A stretch of DNA of 64,000 nucleotides from Chitinophaga sp. XS-30 (GTDB taxonomy: Bacteria > Bacteroidota > Bacteroidia > Chitinophagales > Chitinophagaceae), in contig NZ_CP043006.1 in the NCBI RefSeq assembly GCF_008086345.1, forward strand, positions 3,842,032-3,906,031, written 5' to 3'. Positions 1 through 8,845 of this stretch are shown here, in pieces. The position numbers and the translations under genes are program-made. How positions within the stretch are numbered: the stretch's first letter is position 1; each line of letters opens with the position of its first letter. The notes under the pieces are model-generated. The model had not been told where the DNA came from. It worked only from the letters and a program-made list of their open reading frames with translations, and made no database searches.

Positions 1-1
1 C

Positions 2-1160
2 CTGCACCCGAAAGTAGCCGGCATCCTGCGGGACCTTACGCCTTATGCGGCATTGACCGCGCCTGTGCTGGAAAAGCCCATTCCTAAACTGAAGTCCGTG
101 TTTGATGACAAGAAAGGTAACGGATCACCATGCCATCATACCCACCGGTATGTATCCGGAAAACCTGCACCTCGATGAAAAACGGATATACGACCTGGTA
201 GCCCGCCGCTTCATTGCCGCTTTCTATCCCGAATGCCGCGTCGCCAATACCACCGTGCTGGGCAAAGTGGGCCAGGTACCATTTAAAGCAACGGGCAAGC
301 AGATACTGGAACCAGGCTGGAAACTGGTCTATGTGAACGACAGCAGCGCAAAGAAAGAAGGGGAGGAAGAAGAAAAAATACTGCCGGTATTTGAAGAAGG
401 AGAGACTGGTCCGCATGAACCGCGGGTGCATCAGGGCAAAACCACACCCCCGAAACCTTTTACGGAAGCTACTTTGCTGAGGGCGATGGAAACCGCGGGC
501 AAACAGGTGGAAGATGAAGAGATGCGGGAACTGCTCAAAGATAATGGCATCGGCCGGCCTTCCACCCGGGCCAATATTATTGAAACCCTCTTCCGAAGGA
601 AATACATCGAAAAAAAGAAAAAGAACATTTTTGCTACGCAGACGGGTATGGACCTGATCGATACCATACAATCGGAATTGCTGAAAAGTCCCGAACTCAC
701 CGGGCAATGGGAACGCAAGCTGCGTTTGATAGAGAAAGGCGAGTATGCCATGGAAACCTTCAAGCAGGAACTGGTGCAGATGGTGGTGGACCTCACCCGC
801 GAAGTAAAGACGGCTGTCTATAAAACGATCGCCATCGCTCCCGAAACACCGCCTCCCGCCGCAACCGGCAAAAAAACAGACAGTGAAAAGAAAGAGAAAG
901 CCCCCAAACCGCCCGCCAGCCCCGAATCCCTCACCTGCCCCAAATGCAAGGCCCATCCGCTGAAGAAAGGTAACACCGCCTGGGGATGCGCCAACTTCAA
1001 TGCCTGCGGCTTTAAAATACCCTTTGAAGCAGCCGGAAAGAAACTGACGGACAAACAATGCGCAGATCTGGTGAATAAAGGGAAAACCGCTAAGATAAAA
1101 GGACTGCAGACCGGTACTATGCTGGTATTGACTGACGCATTCCAGGTAATTGCGGAATGA
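2..1160 (+). CDS. topB: DNA topoisomerase III, C-terminal part, frameshifted, 5' end outside window
   Basis: Type IA topoisomerase that relaxes and decatenates DNA through a 5'-phosphotyrosine intermediate. Only the C-terminal part is here; the catalytic tyrosine region lies left of the window. The upstream piece reads in frame 2 as far as VFDDKK (bases 101-115). The family motif TDHHAIIPT then continues in another frame from base 120. The expected join VFDDKKVTDHHAIIPT needs one G removed at 116-117, so the gene carries a one-base insertion. Downstream, the GRPSTRANIIETL segment of the topoisomerase core and a C-terminal zinc-ribbon-like segment (CPKC, then CANFNACGF) are intact to the stop at 1160. 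The ATG at 105 is not a real start, because the sequence before it is conserved protein in the neighbouring frame. The break is either a sequencing error or a real inactivating mutation. Identification is secure; functional state is unknown. Confidence 0.9.
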
Positions 1161-1360
1161 CCAGGCCCACTGCAAACCAAATGCGGATAGGGCTAAAATA
1201 CGATCAATAACCGTTAAAATCCGTTGCTACACAGGCAATCATCCTGCTAAAATCCGATCAATATTCATCAAAAACGGCAACTACATCCCTGTGATATCCG
1301 AGTAATTTTAAGTGTTAATTTGATAGTTATTATAGTATGTGAACAATGACGAAAGGGTCG

Positions 1361-1437
1361 ATGCAGGAGATTATTGCCTGAAGTCGCGATCCGGTGTAAC
1401 CATTGGCCATTGGGCCAATGCAGGAGATTATTGTCTG
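1361..1437. repeat. 20-bp direct repeat pair flanking an 8-bp hairpin, in the 340-bp gap before susC
   Basis: The gap 1161-1500 holds no convincing gene. A 20-base element occurs at 1361-1380 and again at 1418-1437 with one mismatch (ATGCAGGAGATTATTGCCTG against ...TTGTCTG). Between them, CATTGGCC (1401-1408) and GGCCAATG (1413-1420) form a perfect inverted repeat with a four-base loop, which runs into the second direct repeat. The position just upstream of the susC start suggests a regulator-binding or leader-RNA element, but no known site is recognised. Confidence 0.4.
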
Positions 1438-1500
1438 GACGTAATACTTAGTCTTTAAACCGCGGATATCCCATTTTATAACCAAAAAAACTACTCGCTT

Positions 1501-4479
1501 ATGAAACCTTTCATAAGGCAGATGGGCATACTATGCCTGTTATTGATTTCCACATGCATTTATGGCGGCATCCCCGCCATCCCCGTTTCCGGCACTGTCA
1601 CCGATAAAGAAAGCGGTGACCCTATACCTGGCGTATCCGTTCGTATAAAAGGCGGATCTGCGGGAACGGTAACTGATAACAAAGGTCGTTTTTCGCTGGA
1701 AGTCCCGGACAGCGAAAGCATACTGGTGATCACCTTTACCGGTTATGCCACAAGAGAGCTGGCGGTGGGCAATCAGACCAGTTTGCTGATCACCCTGGAA
1801 GCCGAAACCAAGGGGCTGGACGAAGTGGTGGTAATAGGCTACGGCAAGCAGCGCAAAGGCGATGTGACCAGCGCTGTGGCCAGCGTAAAACAGGAGGATT
1901 TTGTAAAAGGCTTCGCGCGTGATGCGGGGCAGCTGATACAGGGCAAAGTGGCGGGGCTGGCAGTGGTCACCAGCAGTGGCGATCCCAATAGCCAGACGCA
2001 GATCTCCCTGCGGGGAAACAGCACGCTGCTGTCTTCCACACAACCGCTTGTATTGATAGATGGTATCCCGGGCGCACTGAATACTGTGGCGCCGGAAGAT
2101 ATTGAGTCGATAGACGTGCTGAAAGACGGCTCCGCTGCCGCGATCTACGGCACAAGAGGCACGAACGGCGTTGTGCTCATCACTACGAAGAAGAAGGGCG
2201 CACAGGCGGCGACCATTACCTATGATGGCTATGTGAGCGTACAAAGTATTGCCCGTAAAATGGAGTTCCTGGATGCGGATGACTACCGCCGCCTGATCCA
2301 GGAAGGATTTTTTGTACCAACAGCCAGCGAGAAATATGACTACGGTACCTCCACGGACTGGCTGAAAGAGATCACCCGCACACCCGTCAGCCATACGCAT
2401 AACCTTTCCCTGCAGGGTGGTAACGGGCAGACCAACTATGTGGCCACGATCAATTACCGGGAATGGGAAGGCCTCTTCAAACGTTCCAATAACGAACAGC
2501 TCACCGGCCGGGCAGACATCAATCATACCATGCTCGATGGCAGGCTGAAGTTCAATCTCGGCGTGATCGGCCGCAACCGAAAATATTTTGCGGCTCCGAA
2601 CTATGCGTACATCTACCGGCAGGCGATCATCCGCAATCCGACGGACAGCGTGTACACTTTCGATGGCAAATGGCGGGAAGATCTCAATGCCTATAATTAC
2701 GACAACCCCGTGCGCCCGATCGAGGAAGTGGAAGGAGAGGACCGTGTGACGGAAATGCGCTATAATGCCAATGTGATCTTTTCCCCCATCCGTGATTTCA
2801 ATATCAAATTACTATTGTCCAGCGTGAAGACCTCCTCGGTTTCAGGGTATTTTGAATCCTTCGATCACAAGGCTTCCGAACTGAGCCGGCGCAGGGGCTA
2901 TGCTTCCCGCGGTACATGGCTTTTCCGCGACAACCTGCTGGAATTGACGGGCGATTATTCCAGAACGATACAACGGCACAAGTTCACCGTGCTCGGCGGT
3001 TACAGCTGGCAGGACGTGACGAATGAGGGCTTTTCGATGTACAATTCCGACTTTCCTACGGAACTGTACACCTACAACCGGCTGCAATCCGGTGACCAGC
3101 TGAGATTGCAGACGGCCGGCGCACAGGGATCGGGCATGTCCAGCTACAAGAACAATCACAAGCTGATCGGCTTTTTCGGCCGGTTGAATTATTCCTGGGA
3201 TGACCGTTACCTGCTGATGCTTACCATGCGTCATGAAGGCTCTTCCAAGTTCGGGCGTAACTATAAATGGGGCACTTTCCCCGCTATCTCCGCAGGCTGG
3301 CGCATCAGCAAGGAATCTTTCCTGGCCGGCAGCAGCTTTGTGGATGATCTGAAGGTCCGGGCCGGCTTCGGTGTTACCGGTACAGTACCGGGTGATCCCT
3401 ATCTGTCGCTCATCAGCCTGAACTACGACGGTGCCAGCCGTTTCCTGTACAACGGCAACTGGATACAGCCGCTGGTGCCCGTGCGGAACCCCAATCCGGA
3501 CCTGCGCTGGGAGAAAAAGGAAGAATACAATTTCGGGCTGGACTTTGCGGTGTGGCGCCGGATAAACGGCAGCATCGATCTCTATCAGCGCGATACCAGG
3601 GACATGCTGTACAACTTCCCCGTGCCGGTTCCGCCCAACCTTTTCGGGTCCACCATCGCCAACGCAGGCAGAATGAGGAACCGGGGGATAGAGATATTGC
3701 TGAATTATGATATCATCCGGACGAAGGACTTCAACCTGAGCAGCAACATTACCTGGGCCTACAACAAGAACACCCTGTTGTCCATTTCCAATGATCTGTA
3801 CAAGACCACCAATAATTTCTTCTTTACCGGCCATACCGGTGAACCCATCCAGGTGACCACCCACAAAGTGGAAGTAGGGCAACCGGTCGGTGATTTTTAC
3901 GGTTACAAATCCATCGATATCGATGATGACGGCAAATGGATCATTGAAGGGGAAGACGGCAAGCCGAAACCGATAGATGACGCGCAACCGGATGACCGGA
4001 AGGTGCTGGGCAACGGTATTCCCAAACATACCGCAGGCTGGAACCTGGCGGTACGGTATAAGAAACTGGACCTGTCCATCAACATGCGCGGGCAGTTCGG
4101 CTACCAGATACTGAATTATCAGCGGATGTATTACGAAAACCCCACCATCAAGCAATACAATATGCTGAAATCCGCGTTCGACAATGTGTATGGCAAACGG
4201 CAGCTGAATAACCCGCTGGCTTATGTTTCCTACTACATCGAGGACGGTGATCACTGGAAAGTAGATAATGTGACTTTGGGGTATAACCTGAATGTGGGCG
4301 GCTCGAAATACTTCCGGCAGGCCAGAGTGTATGCGTCGGCGTTAAACCTGCTGGTACTGACCGGTTACAAAGGCATCGATCCGGAAGTAAGCCGGCTGGG
4401 CCTCGAACCCGGCAACGATTCCCGGGATAAATACCCCACCACGCGTACGTTCACATTAGGTGTCAATTTTACTCTTTAA
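1501..4479 (+). CDS. SusC/RagA-family TonB-linked outer membrane transporter
   Basis: Outer-membrane barrel that imports glycans, peptides or other large nutrients using TonB/ExbBD energy, working with a SusD-type surface lipoprotein. The 992-residue length is typical. Order: signal peptide (about 1-22), carboxypeptidase-regulatory-like beta-sandwich (about 28-115, starting VSGTVTDKESGDPIPGVSV), TonB-box/plug start GLDEVVVIGYGKQRKGDVTSA, plug to about residue 230 (IYGTRGTNGVVLITTKK), then the barrel ending TRTFTLGVNFTL. The final aromatic/hydrophobic pattern fits BAM recognition. The ATG at 1501 puts the signal peptide at the N-terminus. susD follows 17 bp downstream. No glycoside hydrolase, peptidase, sigma/anti-sigma pair or hybrid sensor is adjacent, so the substrate cannot be inferred. 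Family call secure. Confidence 0.96.
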   Translation: MKPFIRQMGILCLLLISTCIYGGIPAIPVSGTVTDKESGDPIPGVSVRIKGGSAGTVTDNKGRFSLEVPDSESILVITFTGYATRELAVGNQTSLLITLEAETKGLDEVVVIGYGKQRKGDVTSAVASVKQEDFVKGFARDAGQLIQGKVAGLAVVTSSGDPNSQTQISLRGNSTLLSSTQPLVLIDGIPGALNTVAPEDIESIDVLKDGSAAAIYGTRGTNGVVLITTKKKGAQAATITYDGYVSVQSIARKMEFLDADDYRRLIQEGFFVPTASEKYDYGTSTDWLKEITRTPVSHTHNLSLQGGNGQTNYVATINYREWEGLFKRSNNEQLTGRADINHTMLDGRLKFNLGVIGRNRKYFAAPNYAYIYRQAIIRNPTDSVYTFDGKWREDLNAYNYDNPVRPIEEVEGEDRVTEMRYNANVIFSPIRDFNIKLLLSSVKTSSVSGYFESFDHKASELSRRRGYASRGTWLFRDNLLELTGDYSRTIQRHKFTVLGGYSWQDVTNEGFSMYNSDFPTELYTYNRLQSGDQLRLQTAGAQGSGMSSYKNNHKLIGFFGRLNYSWDDRYLLMLTMRHEGSSKFGRNYKWGTFPAISAGWRISKESFLAGSSFVDDLKVRAGFGVTGTVPGDPYLSLISLNYDGASRFLYNGNWIQPLVPVRNPNPDLRWEKKEEYNFGLDFAVWRRINGSIDLYQRDTRDMLYNFPVPVPPNLFGSTIANAGRMRNRGIEILLNYDIIRTKDFNLSSNITWAYNKNTLLSISNDLYKTTNNFFFTGHTGEPIQVTTHKVEVGQPVGDFYGYKSIDIDDDGKWIIEGEDGKPKPIDDAQPDDRKVLGNGIPKHTAGWNLAVRYKKLDLSINMRGQFGYQILNYQRMYYENPTIKQYNMLKSAFDNVYGKRQLNNPLAYVSYYIEDGDHWKVDNVTLGYNLNVGGSKYFRQARVYASALNLLVLTGYKGIDPEVSRLGLEPGNDSRDKYPTTRTFTLGVNFTL

Positions 4480-4496
4480 CCTGAAAAGCTATTATT

Positions 4497-6077
4497 ATGA
4501 GGATAACATATTTTATGACAGCGCTGTTGCTGGTGTTCGGCAGCTGCACCAATCTGGATGAGGAAGTGTACGATCAGGTGCTGGAGACATCCTTCAATCC
4601 ATCTGAAAGCGACCTGCCCGCGATCCTGGCGCCTGCATATACAGTTATGCGCGGTATGTATGCGGGGTGGCAGGGGAACTTTGACCTGCAGGAAGAACCG
4701 GCAGATGTGATCGTAACACCTAATCGTCCGAATGGCTGGTACGATGCCGGTACATATCACCGCATGCACAAACACGAATGGCCGGCGAACCAGTGGCAGC
4801 CGCAGAACGTGTGGAATCACTGTTTCTCGGGCATCAACAATGCCAACCGGATCATTTACCAGATAGAGTCCGGCTCCATTCCTATCGCCAACGGCAAGGA
4901 AAATGTGATTGCCGAGCTGAAAGCGGTGCGGGCGTTCTATTATTCGATATTGGTGGATACGCATGGCAATGTGCCTATCGTTACGGATTTCACCAATGTG
5001 GAACTGCCCTCGCAAAGCACCCGTCAGCAGGTATTCGATTTTGTGGAACAGGAGCTGCTGGATAATATGGACCTGTTGAGCACAGATGTAAGCAAAGCTA
5101 CCTACGGGCGCCTGAACAGGTGGGTGGCCAAAGCGATCCTGGCGCGGCATTACCTCAACGCGGAGGTTTATACCGGCACACCGCAGTGGGACAAATGCAT
5201 CGCGCAATGCGATGATATTGCCGCCAGCGGGAAATACATCCTGGAACCAGCCTATAAAACGAGTTTCCTGACCAATAACGAAAACTCGAAGGAGCTCATT
5301 TTTGCGGTGCCGTATGATGAGATCTTCGCTACGCAGAATATTATTCACTGCAAGACCCTGGCTACCGCGCACGTTAATGTGCTGAACCTCGCCGCAGCCA
5401 TGTGGGGCGGTAACTGTGCCGTACCGCAGTTCATCGATACCTACGATCCCGATGATACCCGTCTGAAAGATACCTGGATCATGGGGCCGCAATATAGCGT
5501 GACTACCGGCGCATTGATACTGACCTATACGAAGAATGTACCGAGTATTGAAGGAACAGATTATTTTGATGGCTACCGTATCGGTAAATTCGAGATCAAA
5601 CCTGGCGCGAGGGGAGGCCTCAGTACAGATTACCCGATCTTCCGCTTTGCGGATATAAAGATGATGAAAGCGGAATGCCTGCTGCGCAAAGGTCTTGCTA
5701 ATGATGCCGCGCTGCTGGTGTCTGAAGTAAGGCAGCGCGCGTTTGCTGCTACCGAGCCCGACAAGGCCACCGTTACCGGCGCGCAGCTGTTGCAGGGGAG
5801 TGTTTATCAATACGGTTACTGGCAGCCCAATGGTACGGTGGCGAGTCCGGAAGGTGGTGCGGACATCCAGTACGGCCGCTTTTATGATGAGCTGGGATGG
5901 GAGTTTGCCGCGGAAGGGCATCGCCGGATGGATATGATCCGGTTCGGGGTATTTTCCCGGAAGACCTGGTACAATCACCGGCCGAAGAACGATGGTAAAA
6001 CCCGGACGCTGTTCCCTATCCCGCAGGCGGAACTGGATAAGAACCCGAACCTTGATCAGAACGATGATTATAAATAG
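4497..6077 (+). CDS. SusD/RagB-family nutrient-binding outer membrane lipoprotein
   Basis: Surface lipoprotein that caps the SusC barrel and captures the substrate. The 526 residues begin with a short signal peptide and a lipobox ending at Cys17 (LLVFGSC). The helical TPR-like N-terminal half includes NNANRIIYQIESG and ELKAVRAFYYSILVDTHGNV, a signature region of SusD proteins. The C-terminal half contains RFADIKMMKAECLLRKG, ELGWEFAAEGHRRMDMIRFG and the closing LFPIPQAELDKNPNLDQN, all family hallmarks. It is co-transcribed with susC (17-bp gap) and followed by a strong hairpin, so the pair looks like a complete two-gene unit. Confidence 0.96.
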   Translation: MRITYFMTALLLVFGSCTNLDEEVYDQVLETSFNPSESDLPAILAPAYTVMRGMYAGWQGNFDLQEEPADVIVTPNRPNGWYDAGTYHRMHKHEWPANQWQPQNVWNHCFSGINNANRIIYQIESGSIPIANGKENVIAELKAVRAFYYSILVDTHGNVPIVTDFTNVELPSQSTRQQVFDFVEQELLDNMDLLSTDVSKATYGRLNRWVAKAILARHYLNAEVYTGTPQWDKCIAQCDDIAASGKYILEPAYKTSFLTNNENSKELIFAVPYDEIFATQNIIHCKTLATAHVNVLNLAAAMWGGNCAVPQFIDTYDPDDTRLKDTWIMGPQYSVTTGALILTYTKNVPSIEGTDYFDGYRIGKFEIKPGARGGLSTDYPIFRFADIKMMKAECLLRKGLANDAALLVSEVRQRAFAATEPDKATVTGAQLLQGSVYQYGYWQPNGTVASPEGGADIQYGRFYDELGWEFAAEGHRRMDMIRFGVFSRKTWYNHRPKNDGKTRTLFPIPQAELDKNPNLDQNDDYK

Positions 6078-6084
6078 TTGAGCG

Positions 6085-6124
6085 TGTAGCTGTACCGAAG
6101 TTAATTGGCTTCAGTACAGCTACA
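6085..6124 (+). terminator. Hairpin terminator after susCD
   Basis: TGTAGCTGTACCGAAG (6085-6100) pairs with CTTCAGTACAGCTACA (6109-6124) with one mismatch around an eight-base loop. It lies eight bases after the susD stop. The downstream run is only weakly T-rich. Confidence 0.75.
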
Positions 6125-6190
6125 TATTTCAATCTGTATTAAATTATTTTTGATCGTTATAATATAGAAAATTTTAACTATATCTTTTTC

Positions 6191-6465
6191 GGGTTTTGCT
6201 ATCTTGCGGCAGAATTAATCAAACCCGTTGCCTGATGAGATCAACATTGCTGCTGCTGACCCTTTCCTTCACGTTAGCTATTTCATGTAATAAAAAGGAT
6301 AAAGAAACCCCTGATCCTCTGGAGCCGCCGGCTTCCGGAGAAACGGTGCGTACGCGGTTGCGGTTGACGGGGGATATTCTGGCAACAGAATCGCCATTGC
6401 CGAATGGGCGGTTGGTGAATGATGTGGAAGGGTATGCGAGAGAGTTGAGGGATAGTACGTTGTAT
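6191..6465 (+). repeat. Duplicated block, copy A (leader plus first ~77 codons)
   Basis: This block is nearly identical to 8571-8845, offset by exactly 2380 bp, with a handful of substitutions. It covers the untranslated leader and the first ~77 codons of the lipoprotein gene starting at 6235. The two copies diverge abruptly at 6466/8846. A second matching block lies at the 3' ends (about 7030-7218 and 9440-9628, offset 2410). Confidence 0.9.
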
Positions 6466-7218
6466 AGCGTGTTATTGCAAGAGCATACGTCATGGGGATA
6501 CTGGCAGACAACCTCCTGTGGCTTATTCAATAACCGGGATTCGCTTGCTATAGATCTCCCGGTTGAAGGTGAATTCAGGATCATTGTTCAGGTTTATAAA
6601 CGGGGGACAGGTCCGGGCTTATATTATACCTGGAAGAACGGAGCGCAGTATTTTGATGAACCTATAAACAATACGCTTGACAACCGGATGAATAATGGCA
6701 ATAAGACGAGGGATACCATGTGGGGTTTCCGCTTGTTTGATCCCCTTGATTCAGCCAATTATCTGGGTCTCGTAGGCTACGGTGAGGCGGATGGTTATCG
6801 GGGAGAAACAACAGTGACCGCCACCGGTACACCTTCGATCATTTCGCTGGATATGAAAAGAATGTCGTTCGGGGTTCAGTTCAGCGCCGCTAATTTCACT
6901 TCCGGTAAGCTGCATGCGAGTTCCGGGAATGGCGGAATACATCCTAAAAGTGTAACACCGGAGAATATTGATGATCAGCATTTCATTTTTTTGGCAAATG
7001 AGTTCGCAACGCAGGATTCTACTTACGGGCCGCTTAATGTAAAAATAACTTGGGAAAAGCCGGACGGCAGCATGGTGCCTATAGGCGAGAAATCGATCAC
7101 ATTCAAAAGGAACGTCCTCACAAAGATACAGGTGACGATCCCCAATACCGGCAGATCAATCATTGATCCCGTGATCACGGAAACGGAATGGTCCGGTACG
7201 GAGACGGTGGAATTTTAG
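6235..7218 (+). CDS. Putative fimbrillin/Mfa2-like surface lipoprotein (copy A of a duplicated pair)
   Basis: 327 residues from the ATG at 6235; an upstream TTG at 6196 would bury the signal peptide. A lipobox ends at Cys18 (LAISC), followed by a charged Asn-Lys-Lys-Asp-Lys linker, so it should be an outer-membrane lipoprotein. The rest looks like beta-strand-rich extracellular sequence. It ends ETEWSGTETVEF, reminiscent of the closing strand of fimbrillin or Mfa2/FimB-type anchor proteins, but this is weak and no family is certain. The N-terminal ~77 and C-terminal ~63 residues match the paralogue starting at 8615 almost exactly, while the middle differs in sequence and length. It converges with the tail-fibre-like gene to its right. 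Confidence 0.7.
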   Translation: MRSTLLLLTLSFTLAISCNKKDKETPDPLEPPASGETVRTRLRLTGDILATESPLPNGRLVNDVEGYARELRDSTLYSVLLQEHTSWGYWQTTSCGLFNNRDSLAIDLPVEGEFRIIVQVYKRGTGPGLYYTWKNGAQYFDEPINNTLDNRMNNGNKTRDTMWGFRLFDPLDSANYLGLVGYGEADGYRGETTVTATGTPSIISLDMKRMSFGVQFSAANFTSGKLHASSGNGGIHPKSVTPENIDDQHFIFLANEFATQDSTYGPLNVKITWEKPDGSMVPIGEKSITFKRNVLTKIQVTIPNTGRSIIDPVITETEWSGTETVEF

Positions 7219-7228
7219 TTTGAGGGAA

Positions 7229-7260
7229 TACAGGATGCCGTTTAGTTCCGACATCCTGTA
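7229..7260. terminator. Hairpin between convergent genes
   Basis: TACAGGATG (7229-7237) and CATCCTGTA (7252-7260) form a nine-base stem with a 14-base loop in the 48-bp convergent gap. It may terminate both the lipoprotein gene and the reverse-strand gene ending at 7267. No clear T tract. Confidence 0.5.
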
Positions 7261-7266
7261 CGGATG

Positions 7267-8337
7267 CTATTTGATCTGATTTTCAAGATCCTGTATTTTT
7301 TGTTTCATCAGTTTCATGTCTTCATTCATCTTGATGATGTAGAGTGTCTGCTCTTCTATTTTTTGCAGCAATTTCCTGTTCATTTCTCCGAGGTCTATAC
7401 CCTCTTCGTTTACTTCTGCAGCAGAAGGCATATCCGGCAGATGCTTATGAAGTTTGATGAAAGTATTCACCTCGTCCAGCGACGGTAGTTGAAAACCGTC
7501 TTCAAATACATAGTCCGGCCAGGCGCCAAATGTTTTTACTTTTACTTTGGTGAATATACCGCTGCCGTTGACTGCCAATTTATAACCCTTTGTATCCGTT
7601 GTGCCGATACCAACGGAGCCATTGCCCTTCACCATCAGATAATTCTGTCCATACGAATTGATGGCAAGCAGGTTGTTATTGACCAGTTTTGCACCGGCTT
7701 TATTTCTTCCATCAATGATCACTGCTGCCACAGCAGTATCAGCCGTAATGGGCACAATATCCTCAGCCTCTCCGATCAGGTAGAGACCAAAGGGCCTTCC
7801 TGGCGCATGAGAACGGGAAATTAACCCTGGTATAAAAAGACCCGTTGAAGCCGTGATGTTCCGGATGTCTACATACCCGTTTGCAGGGAGAACATTGGAT
7901 TGTGTAAACCTGGCTATAGGGATTCCCTGCGGAGCATTCACATGAAATTTTGCTTCAGGTGCGGCAGTGCCAATGCCAAGGTATCCGTTGGAACGTTGGA
8001 TCGTCAGCGCTGTATAAAGATAACTCCCTGTATCCCCATACCCCCAGATGGAAAAGTTCGAACCGGCATTACCGGAACTTTCAACGCCGGAAAGGCCAAT
8101 ATTCCATCGCCTTGCTGTAATCTCAAAATCAGTTGTGTGCAGACTGATGTGACCCACACCGGAAGCATGTGTACCGGCAGCAGTAAAAAACCGTGAGGCG
8201 CGTCCGTCCCCGGATATCGTGAAATTGGCGCTTCCCTGTACCGGGGTCAGTTGGTTATTGATGTAGGATTGCGCATTCACGGTATTCATATTCAGCAGGA
8301 ATGTGGCAGTAAGCGGGAAAAGGGATAAGATCTTCAT
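7267..8337 (-). CDS. Secreted tail-fibre-domain-like protein with C-terminal coiled coil
   Basis: 356 residues with a signal peptide probably cleaved after Ala22 (NTVNA/QS). Short repeated beta motifs (GYLGIGTAAPEAKFHVN, GSVGIGTTDTKGYKLAVNG) are those of phage-tail-fibre-like repeats common in secreted Bacteroidota proteins. Next comes FEDGFQLPSLDEVNTFIKLH and LPDMPSAAEV, a recurrent C-terminal module near peptidase-S74-type domains. The last ~45 residues form a heptad-like coiled coil (KLLQKIEEQTLYIIKMNEDM), suggesting trimerisation. No catalytic residues are seen, so its role is unknown; a structural or adhesive surface fibre is the likeliest reading. It sits in reverse orientation between the two duplicated lipoprotein genes. 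Confidence 0.8.
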   Translation of the reverse strand: MKILSLFPLTATFLLNMNTVNAQSYINNQLTPVQGSANFTISGDGRASRFFTAAGTHASGVGHISLHTTDFEITARRWNIGLSGVESSGNAGSNFSIWGYGDTGSYLYTALTIQRSNGYLGIGTAAPEAKFHVNAPQGIPIARFTQSNVLPANGYVDIRNITASTGLFIPGLISRSHAPGRPFGLYLIGEAEDIVPITADTAVAAVIIDGRNKAGAKLVNNNLLAINSYGQNYLMVKGNGSVGIGTTDTKGYKLAVNGSGIFTKVKVKTFGAWPDYVFEDGFQLPSLDEVNTFIKLHKHLPDMPSAAEVNEEGIDLGEMNRKLLQKIEEQTLYIIKMNEDMKLMKQKIQDLENQIK

Positions 8338-8570
8338 GTTTGTGATTTGTTAGACTAGTGTCTGGGTTAGATATTCTCTGTTTTGGGCATTCTTCAAAAT
8401 ACATATTTGTTGATAAACCATATCATTTCTTTCAAATATTTAAAACGTTTTGCCCTCTGTTGAAAATGCTGAACCATAAGGTTTAGACTAACAGCATTGC
8501 TACATATCCTAATGAATTTTAAATTGTTTTTTATTGATATAATATAGATTTTTTCTGCCATATCTTTTTT

Positions 8571-8845
8571 TTGTTTTGCTATCTTGCGGCGGAATTAATC
8601 AAACCCGTTGCCTGATGAGATCAACATTGCTGCTGCTGACCCTTTCCTTCACGTTAGCTATTTCATGTAATAAAAAGGATAAAGAGACCCCTGATCCTGT
8701 GGAGCCGCCGGCTTCCGGAGAAACGGTGCGTACGCGGTTACGGTTGACGGGGGATATTCTGGCAACAGAATCGCCGTTGCCGAATGGGCGGTTGGTGAAT
8801 GATGTGGAGGGGTATGCGAGAGAGTTGAGGGATAGTACGTTGTAT
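8571..8845 (+). repeat. Duplicated block, copy B
   Basis: Partner of 6191-6465. The identity includes untranslated leader sequence (GTTTTGCTATCTTGCGGC and onward), so the control region was duplicated with the gene. Further upstream both copies keep TATAATATAGA and TATCTTTT elements with more drift, which may be promoter sequence. Confidence 0.9.

Noticed and set aside
100..125. Programmed ribosomal frameshift in topB
   Set aside because: No stop codon at the shift site, no known +1 signal, and topB is not known to use one; error or mutation is simpler.
84..1175. Reverse-strand 363-codon ORF over topB
   Set aside because: Antisense of a recognisable topoisomerase; low-complexity Phe-rich product.
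2842..4254. Reverse-strand 470-codon ORF over susC
   Set aside because: Antisense shadow with no recognisable protein features.
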